Notes under the pieces: generated by a model
Databases searched by the model: none
The model's input: only the letters and a program-made list of their open reading frames with translations
What the model was told of the DNA's origin: nothing
Position numbers and translations under genes: made by a program
In this document: positions 13,240 to 17,674 of the stretch, in pieces
Layout of the letters: the number at the start of each line of letters is the position of its first letter
How positions within the stretch are numbered: position 1 is the first letter of the stretch
From: JACZWL01 sp046756445
GTDB taxonomy: Bacteria; Pseudomonadota; Gammaproteobacteria; Steroidobacterales; Woeseiaceae
DNA length: 17,674 bases
Assembly: GCA_046756445.1 (NCBI GenBank)
Contig: JBHHWI010000062.1
Coordinates: forward strand, 1 to 17,674
Direction: 5' to 3'

Positions 13240-16200
13240 ATGAAAAACAAATTCAGTTTCTTACTTCCGAGGCTCAAACTGGTAGCGGGTTTTGCGGCTC
13301 TGTTGCTGACAATTCCTCTCACCGGCGGCGCGCAGGAAACTACTTCCAATATGCGCGGCACCGTTACCGCGCCTGACGGCTCTCCGGCAGCAGGTGCCGT
13401 TGTCAGCGTTACCGATACCCGGACCGGGACACGCCGCGGCAGCAGCACATCCCCATCCGGCACGTTCTCGATGAGCGGCCTGGCGGTCGGCGGTCCTTAC
13501 ACCATCAATATCACATCGACCGCCTACACCGATCAGGAGATCACCGACATTTACCTGTCGCTGGGTGAAACCTTTACCTTCTCGATTGCATTGGGTGAGG
13601 CGGAGCTCGACGTCATCACGGTTACGGCTGAGGCGATCGAGACGGCACAAGTCGCGGTGGGACCGTCGTCGACGTTCAACCTCGCCGAACTCGAATCGGC
13701 GCCGGCCATCAACCGCGATCTCAAAGACGTAATCCGTATCGATCCGCGCGTATATGTCGACGAGGCATTCGTCGATTCTGTCGTGTGCGTCGGCGCAAAT
13801 CCGCGTTTCAACAGCCTGACGGTCGACGGCGTGAAGATGAACGACAACTTCGGCCTCAACAGTAACGGCTATCCCGGGCAGCGTATGCCGTTTCCATATG
13901 ACTCCATCCAGAACGTATCCCTGGAGTTGGCGCCTTATGACGTGCAGTACAGCGGTTTCACTGCCTGTAACGTCAACGCCGTTACAAAGTCGGGCACCAA
14001 CGAGTTCCACGGCAGGGTGTTCTACGATTACACCAGTGACTCGTTTGAGGGCGACGAGCTCGAGGGAACCAGGATTCCTCGACCGGATTTCGACGAGAAA
14101 CGCTTCGGCTTCTCGCTGGGCGGGCCGATCATCGCTGACAAGCTGTTCTTCTTCGCGTCGTACGCCAAGGCTGAGACGGCCGACAACTTTGACCGTTGCG
14201 CCGGCGACCAGAGCTGTGGCGTACCCGTGCTCGGTGTCTCTCAGGCACAGGTAGACAGAATCGCCAACATTGCCCGTACTCTTTACAACTATGATCCGGG
14301 CGATCCGATCAGCAGCTCGCCGAACGAAGACGAGAAATACCTTGTCAAGCTCGACTGGAACATCAATGACAGTCACCGTGCGGCGCTGACGTATAACTTC
14401 AATGACGGTTTCAACCTGACCGAATCGGACGGTGACGCCAACGAATTCGAATTTTCCAACCATTTCTATGAGCGCGGCGCCGAACTGAATAACTATGTCG
14501 CCCAGTTGTATTCCGACTGGAATGAAAATTTCTCCACCGAGGTCCGCGTCGGTTATTCGAAACTCGACAATCGCCAGCTCACGCGAGGCGGCGTCGGCAT
14601 GGGTGAGATTCGTATCGAAACCTATTTCAATGGGCAACGGGCGAACGTATATCTGGGCGGTGACGACTCACGGCAATCCAACAAGCTCAAATACGACACC
14701 ACCAATGTCAAGCTTGCGGGTACATACACATTGGGAGACCACGTGATCTCCGGCGGCTATGAGCAGGAAGAAATCGATATATTCAACCTCTTCCTGCAGC
14801 ACACCGTCGGCGAGTACCGCTTCGATGAGCAGTGCTTTCCCGGTAACGACAGTGGCTGTATAGACGCATTCGAGGACTTCAGTCCGGACGACATCTACTA
14901 TGGCAATGCAGCAGGCTCTAATAATCCCAGTGATGCAGCTGCTCTCTTTGCGTATAGAGTCCATTCGCTCTATCTCCAGGACGAGTTCACGTTCTCGAAC
15001 ACTGATCTGACGATCGTCGCGGGCCTGCGCTACGACTGGTTCGACAGTGACGATTTGCCGGCCGAGAATCAGAGGTTCATCAACCGCACCGGTTTCACTA
15101 ATCGAAAGAATTTCGATGGTGAGGGACTGATACAGCCGCGATTCGGCTTTACCTGGGACGTCAACGACAGCCTGACCTTACGGGGCGGCTTCGGACTGTA
15201 CTCGGGCGGCAACCCGAATGTCTGGCTGGGCAACAATTATCAGAATGACGGATTCACTCAGGTTCAGTTTCGGGAGAGCGACTTCGACACCACGATTCCT
15301 GATGGCATGGGCGGATTCTTGAGATTGCGCGATATAAATGGCCCGCTCTTTAATCTCACGGATATTCCACTGGGGGCCAGTGGAACCGGCAGCCCGATAT
15401 TCGATGCGCCGCAGGTGATGATCGACGGGGTTGCGACCGGTACGGGAAACAGTTCTGTAAACGCAATCGCACCCGGATTCGAGATACCTTCGAACTGGAA
15501 GTTCTCCATCGGCGGCACCTACAACTTCGATCTTCCCGGCGGCTGGGGTGACGGCTACGTGCTGTCAGGAGACCTGCTACTCACTCGAGGAGATAATTCG
15601 GTCTTCGTCAGGGATGACACCTTCGTTCAGATCAGCACGGCACCGGATGGCCGGCCGGTTTACTGGCCGACGGACAAGGAGCCACCCGGTTGTGCGGCCG
15701 ATCCCCGCGCGAACCTGTTCGGGTGCGACCGCCTGTTTACGGGCGATTTCATTCTGGACAATGTCCAGGGTGACGACCTCGAGCAGACAAGTGTCTCGTT
15801 GACCTTGAGCAAAGCTTATGACTGGGGTCTGGACTGGACGTTTGGATATGCCTACACCGAGTCCGAAGACGTCAGCCCGATGACCAGTTCGGTGGCGTTC
15901 TCGAATTGGATCTTCGTGTCGACCGCGGACTACAACAATCCCGGTCTGGCAACGTCCGACTATGAGATTCCGAATCGCTTCATCCTCAAGGTGGGCTTCG
16001 AAAGGGAATTCTTCGGCGATTACACGACGCGTTTCACGCTGTACGGCAGCCGCAATGAAGGCCGTCCGTTCAGCTACACCTTCGACGAACAGGAAATGTT
16101 TGTCCAGGGATCATTCGCTAACCCGGACGATGACAGGAGTCTCCTGTACATGCCTTCCGGACCAAGTGATCCGCTCGTCGTTTTCGACCCGGGCTTCGAT

Positions 16201-16593
16201 CAGGCCGCCTTCTTTGCATTCGCCGCCGCCAACGGAATCCCGCAATGCGGTTGCATACTGGGACGTAACGGATTCAACAGCAATTGGTGGAGCAAATTCG
16301 ATCTGAGGATCAGTCAGGATATCCCGGGCTTCAACCGCGAGCACCGCGTTCAGGCGTATCTCATCGTCGAGAATCTGGGTAACTTCCTGAACGACGACTG
16401 GGGCGTATTTTACGAGCGTGACTTCCCGCGCAGGGCAAACATCGTAAGTGCGAGCCTCCTCGATACGGCCGGCACGCCTGGTGATTTCTCGGATGATCAG
16501 TATCTGTTCCAGAATTTCATACCGCAGACCCAGACGCGGGTCACGAACGTTTCATTGTGGGCGGCCCGGATAGGTATCAATTATCGCTTCTAA
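13240..16593 (+). CDS. Large Oar-like TonB-dependent receptor with carboxypeptidase-regulatory-like domain
   Basis: A 1117-residue outer-membrane receptor. From ATG 13240 (GGGGA seven to eleven bases upstream) the order is a signal peptide (1 to about 32, ending LTGGAQ), a carboxypeptidase regulatory-like beta-sandwich (about 36-115, with GTVTAPDGSPAAGAVVSV and GPYTINITSTAY), a TonB-box-like DVITVTAE (124-131), a plug (about 140-255, with FNSLTVDGVKMND and NAVTKSGTNEFHG) and a very long barrel with many aromatic strands, ending INYRF with the terminal Phe needed for outer-membrane assembly. This architecture is common in Gram-negative bacteria that import large or polymeric ligands, including peptides and sugars. 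It lies between an exported EEP protein and a 5'-nucleotidase, which points to nucleotides or nucleic-acid fragments as candidate ligands. It is a single-gene unit closed by a strong terminator. Confidence 0.94.
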   Translation: MKNKFSFLLPRLKLVAGFAALLLTIPLTGGAQETTSNMRGTVTAPDGSPAAGAVVSVTDTRTGTRRGSSTSPSGTFSMSGLAVGGPYTINITSTAYTDQEITDIYLSLGETFTFSIALGEAELDVITVTAEAIETAQVAVGPSSTFNLAELESAPAINRDLKDVIRIDPRVYVDEAFVDSVVCVGANPRFNSLTVDGVKMNDNFGLNSNGYPGQRMPFPYDSIQNVSLELAPYDVQYSGFTACNVNAVTKSGTNEFHGRVFYDYTSDSFEGDELEGTRIPRPDFDEKRFGFSLGGPIIADKLFFFASYAKAETADNFDRCAGDQSCGVPVLGVSQAQVDRIANIARTLYNYDPGDPISSSPNEDEKYLVKLDWNINDSHRAALTYNFNDGFNLTESDGDANEFEFSNHFYERGAELNNYVAQLYSDWNENFSTEVRVGYSKLDNRQLTRGGVGMGEIRIETYFNGQRANVYLGGDDSRQSNKLKYDTTNVKLAGTYTLGDHVISGGYEQEEIDIFNLFLQHTVGEYRFDEQCFPGNDSGCIDAFEDFSPDDIYYGNAAGSNNPSDAAALFAYRVHSLYLQDEFTFSNTDLTIVAGLRYDWFDSDDLPAENQRFINRTGFTNRKNFDGEGLIQPRFGFTWDVNDSLTLRGGFGLYSGGNPNVWLGNNYQNDGFTQVQFRESDFDTTIPDGMGGFLRLRDINGPLFNLTDIPLGASGTGSPIFDAPQVMIDGVATGTGNSSVNAIAPGFEIPSNWKFSIGGTYNFDLPGGWGDGYVLSGDLLLTRGDNSVFVRDDTFVQISTAPDGRPVYWPTDKEPPGCAADPRANLFGCDRLFTGDFILDNVQGDDLEQTSVSLTLSKAYDWGLDWTFGYAYTESEDVSPMTSSVAFSNWIFVSTADYNNPGLATSDYEIPNRFILKVGFEREFFGDYTTRFTLYGSRNEGRPFSYTFDEQEMFVQGSFANPDDDRSLLYMPSGPSDPLVVFDPGFDQAAFFAFAAANGIPQCGCILGRNGFNSNWWSKFDLRISQDIPGFNREHRVQAYLIVENLGNFLNDDWGVFYERDFPRRANIVSASLLDTAGTPGDFSDDQYLFQNFIPQTQTRVTNVSLWAARIGINYRF

Positions 16594-16619
16594 TCAGAAG
16601 ACACGCATGACAACATCTC

Positions 16620-16646
16620 AGGGCGGTCTTTGACCGCCCTTTTTTT
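16620..16646 (+). terminator. Strong Rho-independent terminator of the large receptor gene
   Basis: A perfect nine-base-pair stem AGGGCGGTC/GACCGCCCT (16620-16628 and 16632-16640) with loop TTT is followed by a run of T to 16646. It begins 27 bases after the receptor stop and is a textbook intrinsic terminator for the plus strand. Confidence 0.92.
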
Positions 16647-16675
16647 GGGGGACGGACTCCAATGGCTCCGCCCCC
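16647..16675. terminator. Second hairpin facing the 5'-nucleotidase gene
   Basis: GGGGG (16647-16651) and CGGA (16653-16656) pair with TCCG and CCCCC (16667-16675) around a ten-base loop, with one bulged A. The hairpin ends one base before the minus-strand nucleotidase stop codon (16679-16677). On the minus strand it is followed by an A-run, not a T-run, so termination there would not be classical. Confidence 0.35.
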
Positions 16676-16676
16676 G

Positions 16677-17674
16677 TTATTCGAAACACACGTCTTCACC
16701 CTGCGTCACGAACGCGATCCGCGGCTCGTTCGGATCGACCGGTCTGCCCGTGGTCCGGCCGGCCGCCTGGGCGCGGATGACGGCGTCGAGCACCAGGTAT
16801 TTGAGCTCCGAGCCGGGTCGCGATACGTCGCGTGCCCTGGAGAAGTCGTAGCCGTCGCCGCCCCGGTACAGAAAATCGGAAGCGACGATCAGGTAATCCC
16901 TGTCAGGGTCGACCTGTTCCCACCGGTCATCGATCGGCTGCTGCAGCTGGATGATCCTGTCGCCCTCAGGGCGGCTCCGGTCGACGCAGATTCGGAAGCC
17001 CGATATTTGAGGAAAGTAGCCTTTACTTGGCCCGCTTCCCCGAAAACCGGCCTCCATCACTCCCTTGAAGTCGCCGCCGGTCAGCGCCAGGTGCCTCAGA
17101 TATGAGGAGAACCCGAACGTGCGGCCGATGTCCTCGAAGGTGATGTCGTCGGCGATGTAATCGTCGATTCGCAGGGTGCCTGCATTGACGAACGCGAAAT
17201 CTGCAGGCGGGTCCCCGAAAGCCGTACGCATCTGGTCGGCGATGAAGTTGCCCCAGTTGCTTTCCGCGTTTCTGATTTTGACTTCCCGGGCATCGAGTCG
17301 CACGGCCGCCGTTCCGATCCGTGCCGGCAGGAACGGAATCGTCTCGAGCAGCTTTTGCCGCCATTTCGTCTGCAATCTGTCGTAGTCGGGGTCGGTAGCA
17401 ATAGTGTCGTCTATCTTGATGCGGTGGGTTTTGGTTTCCGGAACGCCGCCCTCCGGAAAGCTCACGTCGATCCGCCAGATCAGCCGTGCGTTCGATGCGC
17501 CCTTGACGATCTCGGCGGACTCCGGGGTCGCCTCCACATGCTCTGGTTCGTGTTCGTGGCCACCCGCGATGAACAGAAAGCGCGGATGTTCTGCCTTGAG
17601 CGCTGCAATTTCCTTATCGGTCTCCAGGTGCAGGTGTGTGAGGCCGATGATCGCGTCTACGTTTTCGGCCTCGA
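16677..17674 (-). CDS. 5'-nucleotidase (metallophosphoesterase plus 5'-nucleotidase C-terminal domain), 5'-truncated by the window edge
   Basis: The minus-strand frame is open to the right edge and ends at TAA 16679-16677, giving 331 C-terminal residues. The first part is the end of a calcineurin-like metallophosphoesterase domain: AIIGLTHLHLETDKEIA and the metal-binding IAGGHEHEP (residues about 36-44 of the visible part). After a linker comes the 5'-nucleotidase C-terminal domain, with SNWGNFIADQMR, FVNAGTLRIDD, ITFEDIGRTF, LTGGDFKGVMEAG and RDYLIVASDFLYRGGDGY, which bind the nucleoside. The family hydrolyses nucleoside 5'-phosphates (UshA-like) or 2',3'-cyclic nucleotides, normally in the periplasm; the signal peptide is outside the window. 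A GTG at 17537 is an internal codon and not the start. The enzyme would supply nucleosides to the phosphorylases of this cluster. Confidence 0.93.
   Translation of the reverse strand, partial: EAENVDAIIGLTHLHLETDKEIAALKAEHPRFLFIAGGHEHEPEHVEATPESAEIVKGASNARLIWRIDVSFPEGGVPETKTHRIKIDDTIATDPDYDRLQTKWRQKLLETIPFLPARIGTAAVRLDAREVKIRNAESNWGNFIADQMRTAFGDPPADFAFVNAGTLRIDDYIADDITFEDIGRTFGFSSYLRHLALTGGDFKGVMEAGFRGSGPSKGYFPQISGFRICVDRSRPEGDRIIQLQQPIDDRWEQVDPDRDYLIVASDFLYRGGDGYDFSRARDVSRPGSELKYLVLDAVIRAQAAGRTTGRPVDPNEPRIAFVTQGEDVCFE

Noticed and set aside
13261..14637. Long minus-strand open frame (458 codons) opposite the large receptor
   Set aside because: It is the shadow of the receptor coding sequence; composition is artificial and no motif is recognisable.
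1..17674. CRISPR arrays, insertion sequences, tRNA or rRNA genes, phage genes
   Set aside because: No repeat-spacer pattern, transposase, terminal inverted repeats, tRNA cloverleaf or phage protein was recognised on either strand.

Overview
The window looks like an accessory catabolic island from a Gram-negative bacterium, most likely a proteobacterium with many TonB-dependent receptors. That is judged from GC-rich coding sequence (about 60%), two outer-membrane receptors (one with a carboxypeptidase-regulatory-like N-terminal domain), two lipoprotein-type signal peptides and good Shine-Dalgarno starts. A marine or soil gammaproteobacterium is my guess; nothing here fixes the genus.

Layout. 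1-2210 (+): the 3' end of a bacterial microcompartment (BMC) operon, with the C-terminal two thirds of a CoA-acylating aldehyde dehydrogenase, a tandem-domain shell trimer (BMC-T) and two different EutN/CcmL-type vertex pentamers (BMC-P). The hexameric shell protein and the start of the dehydrogenase must lie upstream. 2202-3730 (-): DeoD-type purine nucleoside phosphorylase and a short-chain dehydrogenase, convergent with the BMC operon. 3725-4102 (+): a small cupin whose start codon abuts that of the dehydrogenase in ATGCAT. 4222-6543 (+): TonB-dependent receptor. 6588-9530 (-): a second, unrelated purine nucleoside phosphorylase (trimeric class) followed by a class II aldolase/short-chain dehydrogenase fusion. 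9831-12971 (+): an MtnA-family sugar-1-phosphate isomerase, a beta-propeller-like lipoprotein and an exported endonuclease/exonuclease/phosphatase-family protein. 13240-16593 (+): a large Oar-like TonB-dependent receptor closed by a strong terminator. 16677-17674 (-): the C-terminal part of a 5'-nucleotidase running off the window.

How the genes fit together (inference). Exported phosphohydrolases (5'-nucleotidase, EEP-family protein) and the receptors would gather and dephosphorylate extracellular nucleotides. The two phosphorylases release the base and make ribose-1-phosphate. The MtnA homologue would isomerise that to ribulose-1-phosphate. The class II aldolase would cleave it to dihydroxyacetone phosphate and glycolaldehyde (FucA is known to do this in D-arabinose catabolism). 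The microcompartment aldehyde dehydrogenase would convert the toxic aldehyde to an acyl-CoA inside the shell, with the fused and stand-alone short-chain dehydrogenases as possible NAD(P)H recyclers. I regard this nucleoside-to-aldehyde microcompartment as the most interesting hypothesis in the window. The individual enzyme families are well supported; the substrates and encapsulation are not proven by sequence. No transcriptional regulator, nucleoside permease, BMC-H protein, phosphotransacylase, CRISPR, tRNA, rRNA or insertion sequence was seen.
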